A stretch of DNA of 64,000 bases from Cytophagales bacterium (GCA_033344775.1 JAWPMT010000002.1:682001-746000), one strand, 5' to 3'. Counted from the first letter of the stretch, positions 43,120 to 52,829 are shown. The notes: a model not told the origin generated them from the letters alone. Numbers and translations: made by a program.

Positions 43120-45015
43120 CTAATACAGCTGCCGGAATTTGATAGTTCCGCTGATTTTTTTCAAATCTTCAAGCACTGCTCCATCATAGTTTGTGTTAAT
43201 ATCAGTGATTACGTACCCGATTTGCTCATTGGTTTTCAAATACTGACCTACGATATTCAAGGAATAGTCTTTTAGTGTTTGGTTGATTTCTGCAAGTACC
43301 CCCGGCTCGTTCAAATGGATGTGAATGAATCTATGAGCCTTTTGCAAGGTAGGAAGCACGATGTTAGGAAAATTCACACTGTTTGACGTAGATCCGGTGT
43401 TGATGTACTCCATGATCCGGGAAGGGACGAAATCTGCAATGTTTTCTTGTGCTTCTGTTGTGCTTCCGCCAATGTGAGGTGTCATGATCATGTTCGGAGC
43501 CCCTCTCAATTCCGAGATGAATTCATCCTTATTGCTCAAAGGTTCTTCAGGAAACACGTCAATCCCAACACCACGGATGCGACCTTGATCAATGTGGTTT
43601 TTTAAAGCAGCAATATCTACGACAGGTCCTCGCGCCAGGTTAAGGAAAATCACACCTTCCTTCATGATGTTGAATTCCTTTTCGCCGATGAACCTGGCAT
43701 TTTCTGTACGTCCATCAACATGTAGCGAGATCACATCGGAAGAGCTCAGTAATTCGAATGGGGTTTTACAACGATGCGCATTTCCCAGGGCTAACTTTTC
43801 TTCAAGGTCATAGTACTGGACTTTCATGCCGAGGGCTTCTGCCACGACAGAAAGCTGAGATCCAATGTTGCCATAACCAATGATGCCTAGTTTCTTACCT
43901 CGGATTTCAAAACTATTCGTTGCAGATTTATCCCATTTGCCCTCATGCATGGCAGCAGCTTTATCCGGGATGTTGCGCATCAATAGGATCATCTCCGCGA
44001 TAGCCAGTTCAACAACAGATCGGGTATTGCTAAAGGGCGCATTAAACACGGCCACTCCTCTTTCCGTACACGCTTCCAGGTCGATTTGATTGGTTCCGAT
44101 GCAGAACGCACCAATGGCATGTAGCCTTCGGGCAGCTTTGACCACTTTCGCAGTGACTTGCGTTTTGGAGCGGATCCCAAGAATAGAGACGTCCTTGATG
44201 GCTTCACACAATTCGTCTTCGGTCATCCCTGCCGGATGTATGTCTACTTGATAACCTTCTTCTCTCAGTTTTTCAACCCCGTAAGGGTGTATGTTCTCCA
44301 AAAGAAGTACTTTGATTCTGTTTTTCGGATAAGAAAGCGCTCTTTTTTCCATTTTGTTCACATATAATACTTCATCCAGGGTTGGTGCCACGTGATCGGC
44401 TTTTTCAAGCACATTTTCTCGCCTCACATTCTCGATGAACGCGTAAAATTTATTGGCAAGTCCGGCTTTTTTGATCTCATAATCCGTGTAACCATCTCCC
44501 AACACAAATACCTCACCTTGTAAGTTGAGTTTTTTTATTTGCTTGGGTTTTCCGCCATTGGACGAAAGTATGTTTTCTTTATTAAAACCAATGATTTTGC
44601 CATCTTCATCGTATTCAAAATCATTAGCAAATACATTTTCGGCCGGGATCCCATATTTTCCAACGATGGGAATGATGAAATCTTTGAATCCATTACTGAG
44701 GATAAAAATTTGCTCAGCATGAGTCTTCAAAAACTCTTTATTTCTTTTGAAGGATTTAGAAACCTGTGAAGTCAGGTTAGTGACCAGTACAGGTAAATCA
44801 TCCCGGTGTGCTTCTAACAATTTGATTCGCTCCTCTAAAGATTCCCGAAAGGATAATTTTCCTTCCATCCCCAGATCTGTCACTTCTTTGATACGATCCA
44901 GGGCCGCTTGCCGATGAGGTTTGCCTTCCAAAGATATTTCGCCTAAAACATCGAGGGCTTCCACTTTTGTGAAGGTGCTATCAAAATCGATGATAAAATA
45001 TTTGGAATTTTGCAT
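43120..45015 (-). CDS. serBA: Fused phosphoserine phosphatase / D-3-phosphoglycerate dehydrogenase
   Basis: A 631-residue bifunctional protein. Residues 1-220 are a HAD phosphatase: nucleophile D10 and D12 in IDFDST, S107 in ILSNG, GDGYTD at 173-178. Residues 232-545 are a phosphoglycerate dehydrogenase: Arg282 in GIRSKT, NAD loop GYGNIGS at 380-386, GVGIDVFPEEP with E490, and H514 in TPHIGGS. Residues about 555-631 form an ACT domain (HIHLNEPGVLAEIN), a possible serine feedback sensor. Together with serC downstream it supplies the whole phosphorylated serine pathway. Its start is only 11 bases from that of the divergent hydrolase gene. Confidence 0.93.
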   Translation of the reverse strand: MQNSKYFIIDFDSTFTKVEALDVLGEISLEGKPHRQAALDRIKEVTDLGMEGKLSFRESLEERIKLLEAHRDDLPVLVTNLTSQVSKSFKRNKEFLKTHAEQIFILSNGFKDFIIPIVGKYGIPAENVFANDFEYDEDGKIIGFNKENILSSNGGKPKQIKKLNLQGEVFVLGDGYTDYEIKKAGLANKFYAFIENVRRENVLEKADHVAPTLDEVLYVNKMEKRALSYPKNRIKVLLLENIHPYGVEKLREEGYQVDIHPAGMTEDELCEAIKDVSILGIRSKTQVTAKVVKAARRLHAIGAFCIGTNQIDLEACTERGVAVFNAPFSNTRSVVELAIAEMILLMRNIPDKAAAMHEGKWDKSATNSFEIRGKKLGIIGYGNIGSQLSVVAEALGMKVQYYDLEEKLALGNAHRCKTPFELLSSSDVISLHVDGRTENARFIGEKEFNIMKEGVIFLNLARGPVVDIAALKNHIDQGRIRGVGIDVFPEEPLSNKDEFISELRGAPNMIMTPHIGGSTTEAQENIADFVPSRIMEYINTGSTSNSVNFPNIVLPTLQKAHRFIHIHLNEPGVLAEINQTLKDYSLNIVGQYLKTNEQIGYVITDINTNYDGAVLEDLKKISGTIKFRQLY

Positions 45016-45026
45016 AGGTTAGTCAA

Positions 45027-46310
45027 ATGAAGCGCAAACTTACGATGCAAAAAGGATTGAAATATGCCTTAGTTCTAGTAACAATTCTGGGATGCTCTCT
45101 TTTTTCAGGTGCTCAAAATCTCGGTGCTGAAAATTTCGAAATTGCTAAAATCGACAGTGTTTTAGAGGAGGGAATTATGAAAATGGCATTTCCAGGAGCG
45201 GTCTTGTGGGTGCAACACCGTGATTCCGTTTTGATCCATAAAGCATATGGCTATCATACCTACGATAGTATGGTAAAAGTGGAGCGCAATCACTTGTATG
45301 ATCTCGCCTCTGTAACGAAGGTTACGGCAGCTACTTTAGCCGTTATGAAGCTGTATGAAGATGGATTGATTAAGCTTGATAAACCCATATCTAAGTACCT
45401 CACTTTTCTGAAAGGCAACAAACGTGGAAAGTCTACTTTTCGGGAATTATTGGCGCATCAGGCGGGTTGGCGACCCTGGATTCCATATCATCAGGAGATC
45501 AGAGATAAAAACGGGCGTTTGAAAAAGAAATGGGTAGCCCAGCAACCAAGTGATCGATATGATTTTAAATTGACTGAGGATAAATACCTGCGCAGTGATT
45601 TCTATGATAAGATCAAGCGATTCATAAAAAAGGCCGAACTCAGTGATGAGAAGGTATATCGCTATTCCGGGTTGTTTTTCTATTTGGTTCCGGAGCTGGT
45701 GCAACAACTGACAGGACAATCATTGGATGTGTATTTAAATGAGCACTTTTATGAATCGATGGGAGCCAAAACCCTGGGGTTTAATCCATTGGAGCGCTTT
45801 CCTTTATCACAAATTGTTCCAACGGAAGTAGATACGTTTTTCAGAGAAGTCCCGATTCATGGCTACGTGCATGATGAAGGTGCAATTATGATGCGTGGTG
45901 TTTCGGGGAATGCAGGATTGTTTTCCAATGCAGCGGATGTTGGAAAGGTCTGGTCCATGTTCCTGAATCGAGGTACTTACGGAAGTGAGGTGTATCTGAA
46001 GCAACAAACGGTTGATCTTTTTACGACGGTGCAATACCCCAATAATCAAAACAGACGAGGTTTAGGATTCGATATGCCTACTCTCAGCAATGAAAGTGAT
46101 CGCAGTAACGTTTCAGAATGGGCTAGCCCCCGGAGCTACGGCCATAGTGGATATACGGGACCATTGGTTTGGGCGGACCCGGATCATGACCTGGTTTTTG
46201 TCTTCTTGTGCAATCGGGTTTATCCTACGAGAAATCAACGGATGATCTATGAATTGGCCATTCGACCTACCATACAGAGTATCGTCTATGAGATGATCAA
46301 GAACCACTAA
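45027..46310 (+). CDS. Exported serine hydrolase, class C beta-lactamase fold
   Basis: A 427-residue protein with a signal peptide (MKRKLTMQKGLKYALVLVTI, cut near SGAQ). The catalytic SxxK is S95-V-T-K98 in LASVTKVTA; the tyrosine motif is YSG at about 213-215 instead of the YxN of beta-lactamases, a form common in esterases and D-aminopeptidases of this fold; HSGYTG at about 372 is the third motif. Likely an esterase or peptidase; antibiotic hydrolysis is not implied. The start could be the second Met (45045). Divergent from serBA with 11 bases between starts; it converges with 3 bases on the OmpL47-repeat gene. Confidence 0.88.
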   Translation: MKRKLTMQKGLKYALVLVTILGCSLFSGAQNLGAENFEIAKIDSVLEEGIMKMAFPGAVLWVQHRDSVLIHKAYGYHTYDSMVKVERNHLYDLASVTKVTAATLAVMKLYEDGLIKLDKPISKYLTFLKGNKRGKSTFRELLAHQAGWRPWIPYHQEIRDKNGRLKKKWVAQQPSDRYDFKLTEDKYLRSDFYDKIKRFIKKAELSDEKVYRYSGLFFYLVPELVQQLTGQSLDVYLNEHFYESMGAKTLGFNPLERFPLSQIVPTEVDTFFREVPIHGYVHDEGAIMMRGVSGNAGLFSNAADVGKVWSMFLNRGTYGSEVYLKQQTVDLFTTVQYPNNQNRRGLGFDMPTLSNESDRSNVSEWASPRSYGHSGYTGPLVWADPDHDLVFVFLCNRVYPTRNQRMIYELAIRPTIQSIVYEMIKNH

Positions 46311-46313
46311 GGT

Positions 46314-48056
46314 TTACTTCACAAAAATCGAGAAGGTGTCCGTATTAGAGGTGTTACCTAATTTATCAGTTGCTCGGATCTTGTAAGAAACGATTCCCAG
46401 AGAATTGATCTCAATCGGCTCGGTATAGCGTTTTTCTTCTCCATCGTTGATGGTGTAGTAAATCGCATCCGTATCAATGACTGCATCCGTTGCAGCGAGA
46501 TATAACTTCACACCTTTGGAGTACACCGGAAGGGGAGCAGGCTCGTCATTTAATGAGATACTACCTACAGGTTCCATACTCAAGATCTGCTCGATCGCAG
46601 GGCCAGTATTGTCTACGGTAAAGTAGAAAGTCTTACTATTTCGGTTGTTCACCTGGTCGGTACCATAGAAATCTACTACGTATACGCCTTCTTCCTCCAA
46701 TTTGAATGGCCCTTCGTAGACCTGGCCTTTGCCGCCGTTGATTTTATAGCCAACTGCTTTTACCCCAGCATCATTATCTACCGCACTCAAACCAATATCC
46801 GTTTTGCTGGTAATGAACGCTGTATCTCGTGAGAAAAACTGATCTCCAGCGTAAGCAAAGTCGATTTCAGGTGCTTCTACATCGATATCAAGCGATTCAC
46901 GGCCACTTGTACTTTCATCAAACAACGACTTGAAGTTGTTGTTGACTTTATCGGTCGCATAGTATTCAATGATGTGCTTTCCCTTGGATTTGGGTAATTC
47001 AAACGGCTCTTTATAAGGAATCTCCGGACCATCATCAATCTTGTACCAGACCCTTTTGATCCCCGCTTTATTGTCAGAGGCTTCCAGTTTCACTTTGGTC
47101 CGCACCGAAATGAATACACGGCCACGGTTTTGATATTGATCTCCAACTACGCTTGCGATCACTTCAGGTGAAGTTCGGTCCATATAAAAGTCATAGGTCC
47201 GATTCGCTTCTTTATTACCCACATTGTCGACACTATAATAAGTGAGTGTATGGTCTCCTTCTGCAAGTGCTGTCAAAGCAACAGATTCTCTGAATCGTTG
47301 GTCTTGACCACTATCGATGCGGAAATAGATGTTTTCCATGCCGCTGGACCCATCTTCTCCTTCTAGTTGGATGATGGTTCGGGGTGAAAGAATTTCTGAG
47401 GTTTTATCTCCTGTGACTGTGTATCGTGTCGTAGGACTTGTCAAATCCAGCGTAAAATCAAAGGATTGTGGTGTTTCGGCATTGCCCACATTGTCCAACG
47501 AATAAAATTTAAACGAGTAGTCCCCGTCGGCGCTGTAGGTCAATGGTGCATCGTAGGGAGTATAGTCTTGGCCATTCACCGCGTAGTAAATTCCTTTCAA
47601 ACCAGAGAGCTGATCTTTAGCTGTTGCCGAAATAGAAAGATCCTGACCGTAGAAAACGACATCTTCAGATTGAAATGCGTTTGGTGCACTGAAATTCACT
47701 TCAGTAATAGGGGAGTTGCCGTCCCGGTAAATTTCAAAAACCAGTTCTTGTTGAGGAGAGATCGTTTTTTTTGTAGTTTGATCGACTGCCCACTTCGTTC
47801 TTACATAATTAATGCCTTCCGTGTCCAGGTAAAGCGGATTGGTGTGTTCAGGTGTCGTTTCACTTTCCAATCTTTTGGATTCTGAACCGTCAGGGTTTTC
47901 TGAAACAAACAGGAATACAGGCTTCTCGGCTTGCCAGTACAGCTTACCATCCTCAGCAACATAGTATCGCTTTGGGTGTTCGGGTTGAACTTGTGCCATA
48001 ACCATTGTATTGCTACAAAGGATTAGGGCAACTATTAGCCGAAGGTTACGCGTCAT
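46314..48056 (-). CDS. Exported protein with OmpL47-type Ig-like repeats
   Basis: A 580-residue protein; the signal peptide MTRNLRLIVALILCSNTMVM (cut at AQ) begins at the ATG at 48056 although the frame extends to 48086. About five repeats of roughly 85 residues make up the rest, each with a pattern like AxDxxxGxxxxYYxxxG and YYSVDNVGN (for example GIYYAVNGQDYTPYDAPLTY and IYYTINDGEEKRYTEPIEI). These OmpL47/Ig-like modules are found in surface proteins. It diverges from the CHAT protease gene with 105 bases between starts, so shared regulation is plausible. Confidence 0.85.
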   Translation of the reverse strand: MTRNLRLIVALILCSNTMVMAQVQPEHPKRYYVAEDGKLYWQAEKPVFLFVSENPDGSESKRLESETTPEHTNPLYLDTEGINYVRTKWAVDQTTKKTISPQQELVFEIYRDGNSPITEVNFSAPNAFQSEDVVFYGQDLSISATAKDQLSGLKGIYYAVNGQDYTPYDAPLTYSADGDYSFKFYSLDNVGNAETPQSFDFTLDLTSPTTRYTVTGDKTSEILSPRTIIQLEGEDGSSGMENIYFRIDSGQDQRFRESVALTALAEGDHTLTYYSVDNVGNKEANRTYDFYMDRTSPEVIASVVGDQYQNRGRVFISVRTKVKLEASDNKAGIKRVWYKIDDGPEIPYKEPFELPKSKGKHIIEYYATDKVNNNFKSLFDESTSGRESLDIDVEAPEIDFAYAGDQFFSRDTAFITSKTDIGLSAVDNDAGVKAVGYKINGGKGQVYEGPFKLEEEGVYVVDFYGTDQVNNRNSKTFYFTVDNTGPAIEQILSMEPVGSISLNDEPAPLPVYSKGVKLYLAATDAVIDTDAIYYTINDGEEKRYTEPIEINSLGIVSYKIRATDKLGNTSNTDTFSIFVK

Positions 48057-48161
48057 TTTCTGGTTGAGGTCGGAATAAAATATCAAAAGCCGAAAATAAT
48101 CCTAAAAAATGATTCTAGGAACTAAATTAGCGGGGAGTTTGACTTACTGCTCGCATCAACC

Positions 48162-51100
48162 ATGAAAAGGCACATCCTAATTTTTTTGAGCTTCACGTTT
48201 ATAGGGCTCTTTTCCAACGAACTCATTGCGGTTAACGCATCTCCATCGGATAGTGCCCGAGCAGATGTATATTTCCATAAAGCGGATACATTTCTGCTTT
48301 TTAATCGTCATGACAGCTCTATTTTCTTCTTTGAGCGTGCCTTTGATCTATTCAGTAAAGGCAATTACTGGGAGGGGATGGTGGCCTCAAAAAATAAGAT
48401 ATCTGAGAACCTTTGTGCCATTTTTGAGCTGGAGGAAGCACTAAAGGTAGCCAATGAAGCACTAACACTTTCCAACGATCATCTCGGGGTAAATCACCTT
48501 GAACGTGCCAATGCATTGAGTAACATAGGTAACGTATATTACCTAACTGGGAGGCATGAATTAGCGCTCGAAGAATACAACGAGGCTTTGAGAATTACTG
48601 AGTCTGTACAGCATGATGAAAAACATCTTTATTCTGCGCCAACCAACCTGGGAATTGGCAATGTTTATTATGGAAAACTTCAATATGAGGAGGCGTTTCG
48701 ATATTTTAAAAATGCGCTAGAAACCAATCGCGAAATTTTAGGTGATGCCCATCCTTATGTTGCTAACTCTTATTTGAGTCTGGGGAATTTGTACAGAAAC
48801 AAGGGGAGTTACAACCTGGCCAAAGAAAACTATAATCGTGCGCTGGAGATCAATCAGGGAGTTTTTGGAGACAATCACCCGGATGTGGCAACCACCTATG
48901 TAGGCATCGCCGACATCTTTAAGAGTAGTGGTGGGCTGGAGATTGCTTTACAGTATTATAATCAGGCTCTGATCATTTATTCGAAATTTTTGGACGAGAG
49001 AAATCCCAAATTCGGAGCGATCTACCTTGGTTTCGCAGATGTGGCCAAGAACAAAGGAGATTATCCGGAAGCCATCAAGTATTATGAGAAGGCACTGGAT
49101 GTATTTTCCAACACGGTGGGAGAGGTCCATCAGAGTTCGATCCGTAGTTTATTAGGTGTTGCCAACACTTATATATATCAAGAGAAATTTTCGGAGGCGC
49201 TGGAATACTATGGTAGGGTATTGGACATCAATTTTAATTTGGTAGGAGAGACACATGTAAATACCTCCGCGGCTTACAATAACCTGGGGAGCTTGTACTA
49301 CTTCGCAGGTGATTTTGAACTGGCAGTCCGGTACTTCAATAAAGCATTGGAAATTGATTTGCAGATCCATGGAAGCAAACACCCCAATATTGCCAACGCC
49401 TACTACAACCTTGCGCGGGTATATGGTGAACAGGGACAAACTCGGCAAGCACTGGAAAGTGTACAGTCGGCCATTAATTCCAGTATCATGGACTTCAATG
49501 AGGAGAACATTTTTGTGAATCCTTCTTTGGTCAACTTTTTCGATAGCAAGGATCTGCTTTGGTTTTTACAGTTCAAAGGCGAACTGTTGGAATCCGGATT
49601 TAGCCAAAGTCGAAACATGAAAGGACTGGACATTTCTCTCCAAAGTTTTGTCTTGAGTGATAGTCTGGTTGATCAGATCCGAAAATCATATACCGACCGA
49701 AGAGATCAGGTATTGCTGGCAAAGCAAGCCAATAAGATCTATGAATCAGCGGTAAACGGCTCCTATTCTATGGTGAAATTGCTCAATCCCGAGAATGTGA
49801 AAATGATTGGCAAAGACGCGGATTACGAACAAAAGAAGAAAGAGTACCAGGATTGGTATTTCTATTTCACTGAGAAGAACAAAGGTTCAATTCTGTTTTC
49901 CTCACTGGCGGAATCAAATGCCAAGTCATTCGGAGGTATACCTGATAGTATGGTCACCAATGAGATTGAGTTAAAAACAAGGATCAATCAGATTACACAA
50001 GAACTGAGTGCCAATCCCGACAGTGCCCAACGTGTGTTTTATCAGGACCAATTATTCAAGGCCAACAGGGAGTACGAGGAGCTGGTAAAGAGCCTGGAAA
50101 CGGATTTCCCGAAGTATTATGACCTCAAGTATGATGTAGGTGTTGTGAATGTGGAAGAATTGCAGGATTTTCTGCCAGATTCCACCATGGTACTGTCCTA
50201 TTTCCTGACGGAAGACAGTCTCTATGCTAATTACATTACCAAGGATGATTTCAGCATTCATAAAAAATTCAAAGCGCCGACCTACGAAAAAGACATTCAG
50301 GCTTTCCGAAAAAGTACCATCTACAAGTTCGATAAGCTTTATAAAACGTATGCCCGAAAGTTGTATGACCAACTCATTCCTGCCGAGATTCCCAAAGGTG
50401 TAAGAAATATCATCGTTGTATTAGATGGGATCATGGCGACCATTCCTTTCGAGGCATTGCTGACGAAGGATTTTGAGAATAAAGACAGTTATAGCGAGCT
50501 GCCCTATTTTGTGAAAGACTATGGCATTTCCTATACGTTCTCTGCTAACCTGCTCTATAAGACCTTCAGAAATGAGAAGATCTTTCGAAAGAAAGCTACC
50601 AGAGATCTAATGGCCGTGGCACCTGTGGTCTTCGATGCGCCTTATTTGGAAGTATTAAAAGAAAAACGTGCACAGTCATATAATGAGTCGGGTACTGCCA
50701 TTTCACTTCGGAAGAACATTAAAATGAACCGGAGTGAGATGAAGCCCTTGCCGGGAACAGAGATTGAAGTCCTCACCATCGACAGTACCTTTCGGGCGCA
50801 GGGGAGAGAGGTTTCTTTGAACATCAGAAAAGGTGCCACAGAAAGAGTAGTTAGTCAGGGCAAACTAGACGAATATCAGTACTTGCACATTGCTAGTCAT
50901 GGCTTTGTGAATCAGGAAGAACCCGAGTTTTCCGGCATTCTACTAGCCATGGATTCTGTTGAAAATGAAAATGATGGAATTCTCTTTTCCGGAGAGGTTT
51001 ACAACCTGAACATCAATTCGGAATTGGTGACCTTGTCCGCTTGTGAGACGGGTCTTGGAAAGATATCGACAGGGGAAGGGATCATTGGCTTGACCCGAGC

Positions 51101-51338
51101 CTTGATTTATGCGGGAACTAAAAATGTAAACGTTTCCTTATGGAAAGTGTCCGATGCGTCTACCAAGGAGTTAATGGTCAACCTTTACGATCAGTTGTCA
51201 CGGGTAGCTGTGCCTCAAACTCCTTCAGAATCCCTGCAATACGCCGGTTACCTGCGCAAAGCGAAATTGAAAATGATTGATGAGGGTACTTTCGCACAGC
51301 CTTACTTCTGGTCCCCATTCGTATTAATCGGGAAATAG
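48162..51338 (+). CDS. Exported TPR-CHAT protease
   Basis: A 1058-residue protein. A signal peptide (MKRHILIFLSFTFIGLFSNE) is followed by about eight 42-residue TPRs of the kinesin-light-chain/nephrocystin type (about 60-440; repeat phrase YxNLGxLYxxxGxxxxA), a helical linker (about 440-720), and a CHAT (caspase-like) domain of about 720-1058. The catalytic pair is H913 in LHIASHGF and C961 in LSACETGLG. TPR-CHAT proteins elsewhere cleave partner proteins after activation; here no typical substrate gene such as a gasdermin is adjacent. The leader signal implies action in the periplasm or outside. Confidence 0.9.
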   Translation: MKRHILIFLSFTFIGLFSNELIAVNASPSDSARADVYFHKADTFLLFNRHDSSIFFFERAFDLFSKGNYWEGMVASKNKISENLCAIFELEEALKVANEALTLSNDHLGVNHLERANALSNIGNVYYLTGRHELALEEYNEALRITESVQHDEKHLYSAPTNLGIGNVYYGKLQYEEAFRYFKNALETNREILGDAHPYVANSYLSLGNLYRNKGSYNLAKENYNRALEINQGVFGDNHPDVATTYVGIADIFKSSGGLEIALQYYNQALIIYSKFLDERNPKFGAIYLGFADVAKNKGDYPEAIKYYEKALDVFSNTVGEVHQSSIRSLLGVANTYIYQEKFSEALEYYGRVLDINFNLVGETHVNTSAAYNNLGSLYYFAGDFELAVRYFNKALEIDLQIHGSKHPNIANAYYNLARVYGEQGQTRQALESVQSAINSSIMDFNEENIFVNPSLVNFFDSKDLLWFLQFKGELLESGFSQSRNMKGLDISLQSFVLSDSLVDQIRKSYTDRRDQVLLAKQANKIYESAVNGSYSMVKLLNPENVKMIGKDADYEQKKKEYQDWYFYFTEKNKGSILFSSLAESNAKSFGGIPDSMVTNEIELKTRINQITQELSANPDSAQRVFYQDQLFKANREYEELVKSLETDFPKYYDLKYDVGVVNVEELQDFLPDSTMVLSYFLTEDSLYANYITKDDFSIHKKFKAPTYEKDIQAFRKSTIYKFDKLYKTYARKLYDQLIPAEIPKGVRNIIVVLDGIMATIPFEALLTKDFENKDSYSELPYFVKDYGISYTFSANLLYKTFRNEKIFRKKATRDLMAVAPVVFDAPYLEVLKEKRAQSYNESGTAISLRKNIKMNRSEMKPLPGTEIEVLTIDSTFRAQGREVSLNIRKGATERVVSQGKLDEYQYLHIASHGFVNQEEPEFSGILLAMDSVENENDGILFSGEVYNLNINSELVTLSACETGLGKISTGEGIIGLTRALIYAGTKNVNVSLWKVSDASTKELMVNLYDQLSRVAVPQTPSESLQYAGYLRKAKLKMIDEGTFAQPYFWSPFVLIGK

Positions 51339-51339
51339 T

Positions 51340-51362
51340 TTATTTAGAATAATTCTAAATAA
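51340..51362. promoter_or_regulatory. Perfect 23-bp palindrome with Fur/PerR-like core
   Basis: Arms TTATTTAGAAT (51340-51350) and ATTCTAAATAA (51352-51362) are perfect complements around a single A at 51351. The core TTAGAAT-N-ATTCTAA has the 7-1-7 plan of Fur-family operators and differs by one base per half from the PerR box. It lies one base after the CHAT gene stop and 180 bases before the chosen actA start, so it could equally be a weak terminator of the CHAT gene. Confidence 0.5.
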
Positions 51363-51542
51363 GTTAATATTGTTGTCAGAACAACGGGTAAGCAATTGGT
51401 TTTAAGGTATTTGGAGGGGGTGATTGTGACCTGCGGCGCCCCTTATACGATGGGCGGTGAATTAGGTTTCTGAAAGAGTTTGAAAAACAACCCCCTCATG
51501 TTAGTTTTGCGTCCGTTAGCGCCAGAACGGTACCTAAATCAA

Positions 51543-52829
51543 ATGTTAAGAAGAACAGTTTCCAACCCCTTTCGAGCTCCATCCGCGCTCATATTCTTTA
51601 CCCTTCTTTTCTTTTCTCAAGTTTCTTTCGCCCAGGACGCTGAAGACGGCATCCCGACGGACGAGGGTATTGTAGCTGCAGGAGAGAAGCTATATAAGAA
51701 TAACTGTACGCAGTGTCACGCCATCAATGAAGTGGTCATTGGCCCTGCTTTGAAAGATGTTCACGAGAGAAGACCAAAAGAATGGCTGATCAGCTGGATC
51801 CAGAATTCTCAGAAGGTCATCGCTAGTGGTGATGAATATGCTGTAGCTCTTTATGAAGAGTACAACAAGACAGTGATGACCGCTTATCCTTTCAGTGAAG
51901 AAGAGATTACTTCGATTCTTGCTTACATCAAAGTTGAAGGAGCGAAAGAAGTCATTGATCCTGCATCTGACGGAGGTGGAGACGCGGTAGCCTCTGGTGG
52001 AGATGGAGGGTCAGGCGTATCCGAGTCTTATCTGACAGCAGTTCTAATCATTTTGGTCGTTGTATTGATCCTGATCCTGATCACCTTGGTGATTGTCGTT
52101 CAGGTATTGTCTAAATACATCAAGAACAGTAAGGAACTCGATGAAGAGGAACAGGAATTAGTAGGACAGAAATTTGACCTACTTGGTTTCTTGAAAAGCG
52201 ACTCCTTCATTGGCCTGGTAACTTTCGTCTTCATGGCGGTGCTACTTAAAACGGCCATCGACGGAGCCTTTACCGTAGGGGTACAGCAAGGATATCAGCC
52301 TACGCAGCCCATCGCATTCTCTCATAAGATCCACGCCGGACAATATGAGATTGATTGTCAGTATTGTCACACGGGCGTACGAAAAGCCAAATCGGCAAAC
52401 ATTCCTTCAGCTAACATCTGTATGAACTGCCACACAGCAATCAAAACAGATTCAGAAGAAATTCAGAAAATTTACACGGCCATTGATTACGACCCATCAA
52501 CCGGGGAGTATGGTAATAACACACAGCCAATCGAGTGGGTACGTATCCACAACCTACCTGACTTGGCATATTTCAATCACTCACAGCACGTAGAAGTGGG
52601 TGGATTGGAATGTGAAACTTGTCACGGTCCCATCGAAGAGATGGAAGTGGTCTATCAATACTCTAACCTGACCATGGGCTGGTGTATCAATTGCCACAGA
52701 GAGACCAATTTGAATACCAAAGGAAACGATTACTACACGAAGTTAGTCGAGCTTCACTCGGAGACCAGCAAGACACCTATGAAGGTGGAAGATAATGGTG
52801 GTCTTGAATGTTCTAAATGTCATTACTAA
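51543..52829 (+). CDS. actA: Alternative complex III subunit ActA (multiheme cytochrome c)
   Basis: A 428-residue protein. The ATG at 51543 begins a signal peptide (MLRRTVSNPFRAPSALIFFT, cut at VSFAQ); longer frames begin with TTG at 51480 or ATG at 51498. An N-terminal cytochrome c domain has CTQCH (residues 55-59); two transmembrane helices follow (about 167-190 and 216-235), then a C-terminal domain with CQYCH, CMNCH, CETCH, CINCH and CSKCH. That is one more heme site than the pentaheme ActA of Rhodothermus. Quinol-derived electrons leave the complex through such hemes. First gene of the act-cox operon. Confidence 0.9.
   Translation: MLRRTVSNPFRAPSALIFFTLLFFSQVSFAQDAEDGIPTDEGIVAAGEKLYKNNCTQCHAINEVVIGPALKDVHERRPKEWLISWIQNSQKVIASGDEYAVALYEEYNKTVMTAYPFSEEEITSILAYIKVEGAKEVIDPASDGGGDAVASGGDGGSGVSESYLTAVLIILVVVLILILITLVIVVQVLSKYIKNSKELDEEEQELVGQKFDLLGFLKSDSFIGLVTFVFMAVLLKTAIDGAFTVGVQQGYQPTQPIAFSHKIHAGQYEIDCQYCHTGVRKAKSANIPSANICMNCHTAIKTDSEEIQKIYTAIDYDPSTGEYGNNTQPIEWVRIHNLPDLAYFNHSQHVEVGGLECETCHGPIEEMEVVYQYSNLTMGWCINCHRETNLNTKGNDYYTKLVELHSETSKTPMKVEDNGGLECSKCHY

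Noticed and set aside
45027-46310. Beta-lactamase resistance function for the serine hydrolase
   Set aside because: SxxK is present but the YxN motif is YSG and the fold is shared by many esterases and peptidases, so an antibiotic-resistance label is not supported.
47466-47885. 139-codon plus-strand frame inside the OmpL47-repeat gene
   Set aside because: Antisense to well-formed repeats and unlike any known protein.
48162-51338. CRISPR type III-E-like (Craspase) role for the TPR-CHAT protein
   Set aside because: No CRISPR array or Cas gene nearby, and the protein has a signal peptide, so it should not meet a cytoplasmic Cas complex.
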